NCBI GenBank assembly: GCA_020439485.1
Contig: JAGQSP010000109.1
Location: forward strand, 3,345 to 25,020
From: Acidimicrobiales bacterium
Lineage (GTDB): Bacteria; Actinomycetota; Acidimicrobiia; Acidimicrobiales; Poriferisodalaceae
DNA: 21,676 nucleotides
Direction: 5' to 3'
Part shown: in pieces, positions 7,123 to 14,167 of the stretch
Position numbering within the stretch: position 1 is the stretch's first letter
How the letters are laid out: the number at the start of each line of letters is the position of its first letter
Notes under the pieces: model-generated
What the model was told of the DNA's origin: nothing
Database searches by the model: none
What the model saw: the letters and a program-made list of their open reading frames with translations, nothing else
Position numbers and translations under genes: made by a program

Positions 7123-8085
7123 ATGGTGACCCGCGAACCCGCGGTGGCAACCGTCACCGTCAACCCCGCACTGGACGTAACGCTCACGGTCGATCGGCTC
7201 GTCGCCGACACCAAGCTGCCGGTGACCGCTCATCGTCGCGACCCCGGAGGCGGGGGGATCAATGTCTCGCGCATGCTCGCCCGGCTGGGGGTCGCTTCGA
7301 AGGCGGTGGTGCTGGCGGGCGGCCCGGTCGGCGACGAACTGCTGGCGGGCATCTCCGCCGACGACCCGACGCAACTGATTCAGGTCGCAGCCCTTCCCGC
7401 CAGTGACAACACGCGCGAGAACGTTTCGGTGATCGTCTCGTCGGCCTCGGACCAGTATCGGCGGGTGGTACCAGGGCCTCCGGTTGCCGATCCCGAGGCG
7501 CTCATCGACCTCGTCGTCGAGGCCGTCGGGCAGACGCGGTTCGTGGTGCTGTCGGGCGGTCTGGCGCCCGGCCTTGCACCCTCGTTCTATCGCCTGCTGG
7601 CCGGCCGACTCAGCGATCGAACGGTCGTGGTCGACGCCCTCGAACCAGCGACCGTGGCCCAGGCTTTTGCCGGTGGCGCCGAGGTGGTCAAGCCCAACGA
7701 GCACGAACTGGCCTCTCTGGTCGACACCGGTGCGGGCTCTGTCGTCGAGCTCGCTGCCGCGGCCCGCGCCGCGCTCGACCGAGGTCGGGTTGGCGTGGCC
7801 GTGGTGTCGCTTGGGCCGCGAGGGGCGCTGGTCGTTCCGCGCGTCGGGGGTGCTGTGTGGCTGGCTGCGCCGCCGGTTTGCGTGCGAAGCACCACAGGGG
7901 CCGGTGATTCGATGGTGGCCGGAATCGTCGCCGGTCTGGCCGGGGGCCAGTCGGTCGCGATGGCTGCCCGTCTGGGTGTTGCGGCAGGTGCTGCGACTGT
8001 CGAGATGGGCGGCACCCAACTGGGGGAGCGGGGCCGGATAGAGCAGTTGTTGTCGCTGATAGAGGAGACGACGATCGATGAATGA
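7123..8085 (+). CDS. PfkB-family sugar kinase (6-phosphofructokinase 2 / 1-phosphofructokinase type)
   Basis: A ribokinase-fold kinase of 320 residues that would phosphorylate a sugar or sugar phosphate with ATP. It has the N-terminal pattern VNPALDVTLTVDRL, the substrate-binding DPGGGGINVSRMLARLG, the PfkB-typical ASDQYRRVVPGPP and VVLSGGLAPGL, VKPNEHELASL, and the C-terminal signature STTGAGDSMVAG with the catalytic Asp and anion hole. These details are closest to the hexose kinase/1-phosphofructokinase branch, including E. coli PfkB, rather than ribokinase. The substrate remains open. ATG 7123 is chosen, with GTG 7126 as an alternative; no good Shine-Dalgarno is seen. The end overlaps the isomerase start by 8 bp, so the two are translationally coupled. 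Confidence 0.88.
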   Translation: MVTREPAVATVTVNPALDVTLTVDRLVADTKLPVTAHRRDPGGGGINVSRMLARLGVASKAVVLAGGPVGDELLAGISADDPTQLIQVAALPASDNTRENVSVIVSSASDQYRRVVPGPPVADPEALIDLVVEAVGQTRFVVLSGGLAPGLAPSFYRLLAGRLSDRTVVVDALEPATVAQAFAGGAEVVKPNEHELASLVDTGAGSVVELAAAARAALDRGRVGVAVVSLGPRGALVVPRVGGAVWLAAPPVCVRSTTGAGDSMVAGIVAGLAGGQSVAMAARLGVAAGAATVEMGGTQLGERGRIEQLLSLIEETTIDE

Positions 8086-9478
8086 CACCGCCACGCTCAC
8101 CAAGGTGGCAGCGATTGCTGTCGGCAAGCCGACCTTCGATGTTCAGCTGGCGCAGGCCAACGTCCAGGCTGCCTTCGAGCTGCTTGGCGAAATGGTTCCC
8201 CAGCTTTCGGGACGCGCAGAGATGGTCACCGAGCCGCACGACGTCGAAGCCATCGTCGGGTCGTCAAGTCCTGTCGACGTGGCCGTGCTGATACAAGCGA
8301 CCTTCACCGACGCACGATTCGCGGCGGCCCTCGCAGGCTGGGCGGGTCGAGTGATCGTGTGGAGCTTCCCCGAACAGCCCACGGGCGGGCGCCTGCGGTT
8401 GAACTCGTTGTGTGGTGCGATCTTGGCGGCCAACCAGTTGGCGATCGATCACGTGCCCGCGTCGTTCGTTCACGGTGCTCCGGGCCCACAAGCACAACCG
8501 CAGCTGGCCGCCGCCCTCGCTGGTGCCCCCGCCGACCGTCCCGCGATCAACTCGGCGCCGCAAGTGACCGAGGGTGAAGCCTCGGTTGCGGCCCGGCGTG
8601 TGGTCGCGGCGCTGAGGGCCGCCAGCGTTGGGGTGGTTGGCGACGGTCCCGACGGGTTTGGTCCCTGCGAGGTGGTGGAGCGGTTCGGCGATGTTGACCT
8701 TCGCCCCGACCGGCGACAGCTGGACGAGCTGTTCGCGGCTGCTGATGCCGTTTCGGCCGACGAACTCGAAGCTGCTCGCAACGTGGTTGCAGCTCGGCTC
8801 GATGGGCTCGACCAGATGCCTGCCAGCGAAACCGAACCCAGCTTGCGTCTATACGGCGCACTGGGCGCCATGGTCGCGCAGCGGGGTTGGTCGGCGGTGG
8901 CGACGCGATGCTGGCCCGAGTGTTTCACAGACAGGGGAGGGGCAATCTGCTCGCCGTTGGGGATGTTGGCCGACGACGGCGTACCCGGCGCCTGCGAGGC
9001 CGACATGTTGGGCGCCACGACCATGCTGGCGCTGGGCCAGTTGGCGGGCACGCCAGCGGTGTTGCTCGACCTGGTGGCGGTCGACACTGATGCCGATTGG
9101 GCGGTGCTGTGGCACTGCGGGGTGGCGCCGACATCCACGGCCGACCCCGACCAGCCAGCCCTCGCCGGGCGTCACCCCAACCGCGAGCTGGCGCTGACAC
9201 ATCAGTTCTCGATGAGGCCCGGTCGCATCACGCTGGCCCGGTTCTCCAACAGCAGGGGAGTCGACAGGCTGGTGTACGCAACCGGTGAGGTGCTGGCGTC
9301 ACCGCCGGCATTCAGGGGCACATCGGCAACGGTCCGGTTCGACCATGGGGCCGGAGATGTGCTGTCGACGGTGCTGGCCGAGGGGCTCGATCACCACCTG
9401 GCGCTGGTCTATGGCGAATTCGCCGACGAGCTCGAAGCGCTGGCTGCCGAGTTGGGTGTGAGTGTTGTCCGCCTCTAG
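8078..9478 (+). CDS. L-fucose/L-arabinose isomerase-family protein (FucI/AraA-like sugar isomerase)
   Basis: The 466-residue protein probably interconverts an aldose and a ketose. The C-terminal half matches the FucI/AraA superfamily: RCWPECFTDRGGAICSPLG, CEADMLGATTMLALGQLAG, DLVAVD and LWHCGVAP. Candidate metal ligands are Glu307, Asp331 and His439. The 24-residue distance between the first two equals that between Glu337 and Asp361 of E. coli FucI. The N-terminal half is divergent, and the protein is shorter than FucI (about 590 residues), closer to the generic 'fucose isomerase-like' group. A GAGGAGA ribosome binding site (8062-8068) precedes ATG 8078, which overlaps the kinase gene by 8 bp. 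With the kinase it suggests a short sugar-use route, but no aldolase or transporter is here. Convergent with the metal permease, 6 bp apart. Confidence 0.78.
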   Translation: MNDTATLTKVAAIAVGKPTFDVQLAQANVQAAFELLGEMVPQLSGRAEMVTEPHDVEAIVGSSSPVDVAVLIQATFTDARFAAALAGWAGRVIVWSFPEQPTGGRLRLNSLCGAILAANQLAIDHVPASFVHGAPGPQAQPQLAAALAGAPADRPAINSAPQVTEGEASVAARRVVAALRAASVGVVGDGPDGFGPCEVVERFGDVDLRPDRRQLDELFAAADAVSADELEAARNVVAARLDGLDQMPASETEPSLRLYGALGAMVAQRGWSAVATRCWPECFTDRGGAICSPLGMLADDGVPGACEADMLGATTMLALGQLAGTPAVLLDLVAVDTDADWAVLWHCGVAPTSTADPDQPALAGRHPNRELALTHQFSMRPGRITLARFSNSRGVDRLVYATGEVLASPPAFRGTSATVRFDHGAGDVLSTVLAEGLDHHLALVYGEFADELEALAAELGVSVVRL

Positions 9479-9484
9479 CGACTG

Positions 9485-10429
9485 CTAGTCCACATGGGTT
9501 GCGGCGCCGGCCAAGGTCGCGTTGTACAGCAATATCAGCAGGAACGCCGTCACAGCCGACAGCGCCATGGTGGCGCCCGCAGCCGTGCCTGCATGGAAGC
9601 TGATCAGCAACCCGGCCGTCACCGAAACGGCGCCGATGGCCACCGACGTGACCATGATCACAGGCACCCGGTTGACCACCAGTGACGCAGCGGCGGGTGG
9701 CGCTATCAGGAACGAGAAAACCAACAGGTTGCCGACCGCTTGGAACGAGGCGACGATCGAGATCGCCAGCAGCGCCAACAGCAGGGCGTGCGCCAGGCGG
9801 GGTTTCATTCCCAGAAGGCGAGCGAGGGTTTCGTCGAAGGTCAGCACCAGAAAGGCGCGGTAGAACACCACGACCACGATCACTGCCACCGCCGCAGCAA
9901 TCGCCTGGCGGGTTATGTCGGGTCCGTCGACGGCGGTGATCGAGCCGAACAAGAAGCGGTTGAGGTCGCCCGTGTACGAGCCGCCGGCGCCCGACATGAT
10001 TACCACCGCCAACGCCAGGAACCCTACGAATAGAACACCTATCGAGGTGTCGTCTGGCAGCGGCGACCGGGCGCTTATGGCTGCGATGCCGCCGACCATC
10101 ACCAGAGCGGCCAGCAGTGCCCCCAGTGTGGTGTTGAACCCCAGAACGAACGCTATGGCGATGCCGGGCAGAACCCCGTGTGCCAGGGCGTCGCCCAAGA
10201 ACGCCATGCCTCGCAGCACAACCCAGGTTCCGACCACCGACGTGGTGACCACGGCAAGCAGGGCGGCCAGCAGGGTGTTTCGCATGAACGAATGATCGAT
10301 CAGGGGGTCGAGCCAGAACGCCTTGGCGCCGGTCACCGGGTTGGGCGACACCGGCAAAGCTGCCAGCACCACCAGCAGGGCTACCAGCGAGCCCGCCAAG
10401 AGCAACCTTCGTGAGCCCGCATTCGACAT
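9485..10429 (-). CDS. Metal ABC transporter permease, AztB/ZnuB (ABC-3) family
   Basis: This membrane subunit of a zinc- or manganese-type importer has 314 residues and about eight hydrophobic segments. Family features are HSFMRNTLLAALLAVVTTSVVG, RGMAFLGDALAHGVLPGIAI, DDTSIGVLFVGFLALAVV, LLGMKPRLAHALLLALLA and VGNLLVFSFLIAPPAAASL. It ends in HVD without the long His-rich tail of some homologues. ATG 10429 is chosen over GTG 10435 because TAGTCT lies 7 nt upstream of the ATG. The ATPase and solute-binding protein that normally sit beside it are not in the window: upstream is an unrelated secreted protein and downstream a convergent isomerase. Zinc is the likely substrate by family; this is not shown by the sequence. 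Confidence 0.9.
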   Translation of the reverse strand: MSNAGSRRLLLAGSLVALLVVLAALPVSPNPVTGAKAFWLDPLIDHSFMRNTLLAALLAVVTTSVVGTWVVLRGMAFLGDALAHGVLPGIAIAFVLGFNTTLGALLAALVMVGGIAAISARSPLPDDTSIGVLFVGFLALAVVIMSGAGGSYTGDLNRFLFGSITAVDGPDITRQAIAAAVAVIVVVVFYRAFLVLTFDETLARLLGMKPRLAHALLLALLAISIVASFQAVGNLLVFSFLIAPPAAASLVVNRVPVIMVTSVAIGAVSVTAGLLISFHAGTAAGATMALSAVTAFLLILLYNATLAGAATHVD

Positions 10430-10436
10430 CGACACC

Positions 10437-10442
10437 AGACTA
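10437..10442 (-). promoter_or_regulatory. -10 hexamer TAGTCT of a leaderless metal-permease promoter
   Basis: On the minus strand TAGTCT lies 7 nt before ATG 10429, with no Shine-Dalgarno between. This supports independent transcription of the permease, downstream of a strong terminator. Confidence 0.42.
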
Positions 10443-10474
10443 CGGCCGAAGCCGTGGCCAGCCGACAGAGGAAG

Positions 10475-10510
10475 CGACCCGGCCCGCCCACCGTTGGACG
10501 GGCCGGGTCG
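10475..10510 (-). terminator. Strong 12-bp hairpin terminator after the beta-helix gene
   Basis: The arms at 10475-10486 and 10499-10510 (CGACCCGGCCCG and its complement) are perfectly paired over 12 bp, and CCA/TGG inside the loop can extend the stem across one mismatch. It starts 7 bp after the beta-helix stop codon. The T-tract is poor, as is common in high-GC actinobacteria. Confidence 0.7.
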
Positions 10511-10516
10511 GCGCCC

Positions 10517-12088
10517 TTACAGATTTGATCCAGGGGTTGTGAAGTCGGCGATGCCCGTGAGGTCGGTTGCGGTGCCATTGCCAGTGAAGTCGCTGCGAAC
10601 GAGGCTCACCGTGCCCGAACCCGGCGACTCCTGCTCAGCCTGCAGACCCTTGTCGGCGTTGCTGGTCACCGCGCTCCGAACGATCCTTGCTCGCAGGTCG
10701 CCGTCCGCCAGCTCCTCGACCTGGATGCCCTCATCGCCATTGCCTGTGATGGTCGACCGGACGACGTTCAACGCGACGCTGCCGCCCTCCTCCTCGGTGA
10801 CCTTGAGACCATCGCCGTCGCCTGCCGACAGTGAGGTGCGGGAGATGCTGACGATGTTGTCGCCCTCGCCGAGTTCTTCGAATTCGGCGTTGTCCGCGGT
10901 TTCGGCCGAATCGATGGTCGAGTTGCGAATCTGGGCACGGATGTCTCCGCCGTCCTCCTCGGTGATCTTCACGCCCTCATCCAGGTTCGAGTTGGCGGTG
11001 ACGTTGCGCGCATCGAGAATGGCCGAGCCCTCGCCGGCCTCGTCCAGGTCGATGCCCTCGTCGTTGTTGTCACTGAAGACCGAGCCGCGGATGAGCGCAA
11101 CCATGTCGCCATCGTCTGCTTCGTCCATGTCGAACGCGTCGTCGAGGTCCTCGATCATCGATCCGGTGTCTCCGCCGCAGTAGGTGGCTTCAGAGCACAG
11201 GATCTCGGCGGTGGCCCCGTTGTCCACAAACGTCGACCCAGACACCTCGGCCCAGTTGGCCCCTTCACCGGTCTCGTCGAGTTCGACACCGTCAGCGAGG
11301 TTGCCGGCGAAGGTCGATCGTTCGATTTCGGCGCGAAGGTCGCCAGGTCCTCCCTGATCGACCCGCAGCCCGTCGAAGTCTTGAGGACAGCCGGTCGCCT
11401 GTGTGATGTCGAATCCGGCGACACGGCCACTGTTGGTGATGGTCGTGCGGTTGACTTCGATCTCGATCGTGGTGCCCGAGTCCACGGGATGAGGGTCGGT
11501 GCACAGCGGGTGAATGAAGTCATCGGTGTTGTACCCGGTGGTCGACTGTCCATCGACCAGGATTCCGTGGAACTGCGAGTCCACCACCTCGACGTTTTCG
11601 AGTTCGATCTCGACCTCACCACCACCGGCGGGCAAGAAGACCGCCAGACCGTTGTTGAAGCTCGAGTTGAAGCTGAGCCGCTTGATCGAAAGGTCAGCGC
11701 CGCTTCGAGAAACGAACAGACCGCTGTCCCAGGTGTCGGTGTCGGGCGTGGCATCGGCGCCCGACAGGGTGCTGCCGCGGCCGTTGATGCTCAGGTCCTG
11801 ATCACCCGTATACGTGATCTCGCTAGTCACCGCGACTGTGAAGGTGTCGGTGAAGACGATCCGGCCGATTCTCGGGTTTGAGTTCGCGTGTTCGACTGCG
11901 GCGGCGAACGAGCCCGGACCTGCGGGCGCGTCGTTTGTCACCAGGACGGTGTTCGAGCGTTCGTCGCGCTCGCTGTCTCGGTCGTCGTCGCGTTCGCGTC
12001 CCCCGGCCGATGCCGGCAATCCGGCCGAGGCGAGTGCCAGGGCAGCGACTCCGATCGACACAATCGAGCGAGCGGTTCTACGTTTCAT
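10517..12088 (-). CDS. Secreted acidic right-handed parallel beta-helix repeat protein
   Basis: The 523-residue protein begins with a basic stretch and a Sec signal peptide (SIVSIGVAALALASAGLPASAGG), then a charged RERDDDRDSERDE linker. It continues as an extended beta-helix (NSNPRIGRIVFTD, INGRGSTLSG, RSTFAGNLADGVELDETGEG). The last third has at least five tandem coils of 27-28 residues, each with a hydrophobic start, an acidic turn (DEAGEGS, TEEDGGD, EELGEGD, TEEEGGS, EELADGD) and an RSTI-like strand ending in a NxDxG turn. Such proteins are often pectate-lyase-like enzymes, adhesins or calcium-binding surface proteins; no catalytic set is recognisable, so function is unknown. No LPXTG or membrane anchor is seen. 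ATG 12088 is preferred over TTG 12100. A perfect inverted repeat lies just upstream. Confidence 0.82.
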   Translation of the reverse strand: MKRRTARSIVSIGVAALALASAGLPASAGGRERDDDRDSERDERSNTVLVTNDAPAGPGSFAAAVEHANSNPRIGRIVFTDTFTVAVTSEITYTGDQDLSINGRGSTLSGADATPDTDTWDSGLFVSRSGADLSIKRLSFNSSFNNGLAVFLPAGGGEVEIELENVEVVDSQFHGILVDGQSTTGYNTDDFIHPLCTDPHPVDSGTTIEIEVNRTTITNSGRVAGFDITQATGCPQDFDGLRVDQGGPGDLRAEIERSTFAGNLADGVELDETGEGANWAEVSGSTFVDNGATAEILCSEATYCGGDTGSMIEDLDDAFDMDEADDGDMVALIRGSVFSDNNDEGIDLDEAGEGSAILDARNVTANSNLDEGVKITEEDGGDIRAQIRNSTIDSAETADNAEFEELGEGDNIVSISRTSLSAGDGDGLKVTEEEGGSVALNVVRSTITGNGDEGIQVEELADGDLRARIVRSAVTSNADKGLQAEQESPGSGTVSLVRSDFTGNGTATDLTGIADFTTPGSNL

Positions 12089-12090
12089 TC

Positions 12091-12127
12091 TTCGAGCCAA
12101 TCGTTAGCGTCTGATGGTTGGCTCGAA
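12091..12127. promoter_or_regulatory. 10-bp inverted repeat at the start of the beta-helix gene
   Basis: TTCGAGCCAA (12091-12100) and TTGGCTCGAA (12118-12127) are perfect inverted copies separated by 17 bp. The downstream arm ends 3 bp before the ATG at 12088. It could be an operator for a dimeric regulator, or a 5' leader hairpin that hides the ribosome binding region. Confidence 0.5.
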
Positions 12128-12244
12128 CCTATGCAGGCAAGGTGAACACGAGTTGACCTCTTCGTGGCTCTGCGGTGTCGTCTCCGAAGACGATGCGAGT
12201 CGCCCGAAGCAGCGGCTGGCCGTGTTCCGCCGCCGCCAACCCAC

Positions 12245-13285
12245 TCAGCGTGGTTTCAGGCGCGACGGAAGGTGAGGAGACGCGTCCGCGGGCGCGGTTG
12301 ATCGGCTGACCTTCGGGGCTTGACCCTGTTGCCCTGCGGCCTTCAACTCATCGAGGAAGTCGGCATACCACCGCGGTGAGTTCCACTTCCGTTGCAGCGG
12401 CCAGCCGATGTCGACGTCGCACAGATGGCTCCGGGCGAACGCCAGGTCGGTCTTGTACCAATCAACGGGCAGGATGCTCTCGAGGTCGATGAAGCACGGG
12501 GTGTTCCCCAGCAAGATGACGTTGTGGAACCGCAGGTCGTTCCAGTAAAAACCGGATCGCCGTGTCACCTCGCAGATCAGGTCCGCGTAGCTGGTCGCTC
12601 CGACCATCTGATCGAATTCGTAGGGTGTGAGCAGCCGGCCCGCCGTGATCGCATAGCCCCGAACCCGCTCATCGTCGTCGGTTATCAGAAACCTCAGGCC
12701 AGGGGAGATGTCGCGGTACACGCCTGCATCGAGTGCATCCACCAGGAACCGGCCCTCACCGTTTAGACAGAACGTGGGCTCGAAGACCTTCAAGTAGCTG
12801 TCGTCGGCCTTGTCGTAGTAGACCTCGCAGCCACGTGGACGCCAGGTTCCGTTTCTGCCGAATTCGTCGGAGTGTTGTCCGTTCGGTTCGACTACGAACC
12901 TCAGATGTACGTCGGCCTTCGCCAGTTCATAGCGGCGCTTGTCGGCCAAGTCGAACTCGTGAATGGATCGGCGCCTTATCGGTTCTGGGTTCGGGAGGCG
13001 GTCGGATTGGATGATCTCGTTCAGGGCCCGGGCTCCGAACGCGTCCACGTCGAGGACCACTTCCTCGTCGAACCTGAAGCTAGTGGTCGCCTGCAGCGCG
13101 TAGTACGACCGCCGAGCCAGCCATGCTGGGGCGTTCTTTATCTTTCTGACTGTCCTCGGAACGCGGATTCCCACAAGTTCATCATCGGTAATTCGACCAT
13201 CTTCTGTACCGAATCGTCGAGCTCTGCCTGACATCCATGTGCGTGAGTCAGGTCTAAGCCCTGCCGGCTTGACCAAGCGGCGCAC
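12245..13285 (-). CDS. Kinase-fold (APH/LPS-kinase-like) hypothetical protein
   Basis: The 346-residue protein shows the outline of a small-molecule or lipopolysaccharide-type kinase: a possible ATP-binding Lys166 in SYLKVFEP, a catalytic-loop-like WNDLRFHNVIL with Asp250 and Asn255, and a metal-binding segment CFIDLES with Asp268. The loop has Asn where HGD-type kinases have His-Gly before the Asp, so it is a divergent member. The first 100 residues are basic and unassigned. GTG 13285 directly follows the TGA of the upstream small gene, suggesting coupled translation; ATG 13234 is an alternative. No sugar-transferase or capsule genes lie beside it. The target, which may be a sugar, lipid or protein, is unknown. 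I did not identify a named family with confidence. Confidence 0.6.
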   Translation of the reverse strand: MRRLVKPAGLRPDSRTWMSGRARRFGTEDGRITDDELVGIRVPRTVRKIKNAPAWLARRSYYALQATTSFRFDEEVVLDVDAFGARALNEIIQSDRLPNPEPIRRRSIHEFDLADKRRYELAKADVHLRFVVEPNGQHSDEFGRNGTWRPRGCEVYYDKADDSYLKVFEPTFCLNGEGRFLVDALDAGVYRDISPGLRFLITDDDERVRGYAITAGRLLTPYEFDQMVGATSYADLICEVTRRSGFYWNDLRFHNVILLGNTPCFIDLESILPVDWYKTDLAFARSHLCDVDIGWPLQRKWNSPRWYADFLDELKAAGQQGQAPKVSRSTAPADASPHLPSRLKPR

Positions 13286-13477
13286 TCAGGATCCAGCCGA
13301 GATCGCCCCGCGAGAGCGAGCCGATTGGAACTGACGCTGGGCCTCAGAGCGACGACGGCCGCCGTTCTCATTCGGCTGCCCGTGCTCGACGCAAGACGGG
13401 TGCGCTGCAACGCCCCCAACCGTGAACGAATCGTCTCGATCGTCGATCGAGAGCCCGCAGTACCTGCAACCCACCAT
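13286..13477 (-). CDS. Small CxxC/HxxC putative zinc-binding protein
   Basis: This 63-residue protein begins with CRYCGLSIDDRDDSF and continues with AAHPSCVEHG, a CxxC...HxxC pattern expected for one zinc site. The rest is basic and polar (NENGGRRRSEAQRQFQSARS). The stop TGA is immediately followed by the GTG of the kinase-like gene, which suggests an operon. ATG 13477 is preferred to ATG 13483 because TAACAT lies 6 nt upstream of it. Function is unknown; RNA or protein binding is possible. The call rests on the clean motif and the coupling, because the gene is short. Confidence 0.5.
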   Translation of the reverse strand: MVGCRYCGLSIDDRDDSFTVGGVAAHPSCVEHGQPNENGGRRRSEAQRQFQSARSRGAISAGS

Positions 13478-13483
13478 GCCCAT

Positions 13484-13489
13484 ATGTTA
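13484..13489 (-). promoter_or_regulatory. -10 hexamer TAACAT before the small CxxC gene
   Basis: On the minus strand TAACAT lies 6 nt before ATG 13477 and there is no Shine-Dalgarno, as expected for a leaderless mRNA. Confidence 0.35.
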
Positions 13490-13746
13490 CCGAGGGACTG
13501 CCTCGGATGGTTGTGTGATCGCGAAAGCCCCACAGGGGTCGGCACTGGTTGTTCTTCTCGGCTTCTTCGAGTTCGGCGCCCGTAAGGCCTTCGCAGGGTG
13601 GGGCGGGATCACTATCCCACTCGGTGTGGTCTCATGCGTTGCGGAAAGTGACCAAACGCGTCCACGGGCGCGTTTGGGTGACCTTGGGTGACCTTGAGGT
13701 CACTCGCAGCGTCCGACGTGTGTTCCGCGGAACGCAAAAAGCGAAA

Positions 13747-13770
13747 CGACCAGGGCGCGGGCCCTGGTCG
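13747..13770 (-). terminator. Intrinsic terminator, probably the ancestral tRNA-Ala terminator
   Basis: CGACCAGGGC and GCCCTGGTCG form a perfect 10-bp stem with a 4-nt loop. On the minus strand it is followed by TTTCGCTTTTT. It lies about 70 nt beyond the displaced tRNA-Ala 3' fragment, where the original tRNA terminator would be expected before the islet inserted. Confidence 0.6.
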
Positions 13771-13793
13771 ATGACGTGCTACTTGCCCGGTGG

Positions 13794-13816
13794 GGAGTTC
13801 GGCGCTGCCGAACTCC
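13794..13816. repeat. Perfect 10-bp hairpin beside the displaced tRNA fragment
   Basis: GGAGTTCGGC and GCCGAACTCC pair perfectly around a 3-nt loop (GCT). There is no T-tract on either strand. It lies between the displaced tRNA-Ala fragment and the terminator at 13747-13770. Confidence 0.5.
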
Positions 13817-13838
13817 GTAAGCGAACGAAGTGAGCGAC

Positions 13839-13884
13839 GTGGAGCTGATGGGACTCGAACCCACGACCCCTTGCATGCCATGCA
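13839..13884 (-). repeat. Displaced tRNA-Ala 3' fragment, distal attachment-site copy
   Basis: These 46 bases are identical to 16490-16535. They cover the tRNA from the anticodon loop through the variable region, T arm and acceptor 3' strand. The 5' half of a tRNA is absent, so this is not a functional tRNA. Such a partial copy is what site-specific integration into a tRNA 3' end leaves at the far side of an element. Confidence 0.85.
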
Positions 13885-14167
13885 GCCCGTAACGTGTCCG
13901 ACAGTGTTCGGGATCGTCCGCTCGTGTTCCGGCGAATCCGGATGTATCGGCGCATTTGCGCAGTTCAGCAAGGGTATTTGAGTCCAGTAAGTCCAGCCTG
14001 GTCCGTTCTCAAGCGCCGAACGACCCCGACCGAGCCTTGAACGAGGTCTGCATTTGGTGGCTGCGTTTCTGGCTGCGTCGCGGTCGTGTTTGCTGACCAC
14101 TTAGTGCCGCGCCGGTTCCCCGCGTGTTCGATCGCCTACCCATCTTGAGCGCTGACTTCGCCGACGG
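13885..14167. other. Non-coding left end of the islet
   Basis: I see no convincing gene in these 283 bases. The minus-strand frame that crosses them continues into the tRNA fragment and has no recognisable motif. This is where an element would normally carry its integrase end; no integrase signature (R...HxxR...Y) is visible. Confidence 0.4.

Larger units (their letters stand above)
13490..13838. other. Non-coding stretch with several hairpins
   Basis: No credible gene is seen in these 349 bases. They contain inverted repeats at 13652-13677 (9-bp arms, CCAAACGCG), 13688-13703 (GTGACCT/AGGTCAC), 13747-13770 and 13794-13816. The tandem GGGTGACCTT copies at 13676-13695 are adjacent. Everything lies outside the tRNA-bounded islet, on its left flank. 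Confidence 0.55.

Noticed and set aside
10323..11183. Ser/Pro-rich plus-strand frame opposite the beta-helix gene
   Set aside because: The low-complexity composition is a reflection of the Glu/Asp/Gly-rich repeats on the other strand.
13138..13545. Minus-strand frame of 135 codons overlapping the small CxxC gene and the kinase start
   Set aside because: It overlaps two better-supported genes in another frame and shows no motif.
13790..13981. Plus-strand frame with GADGTRTHDPLHAM
   Set aside because: This peptide is a well-known artefact of translating the complement of a tRNA 3' half.
13612..14100. Minus-strand frame of 162 codons across the displaced tRNA fragment, considered as an integrase remnant
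   Set aside because: It has no catalytic R...HxxR...Y motif and is partly a translation of tRNA sequence and hairpins.
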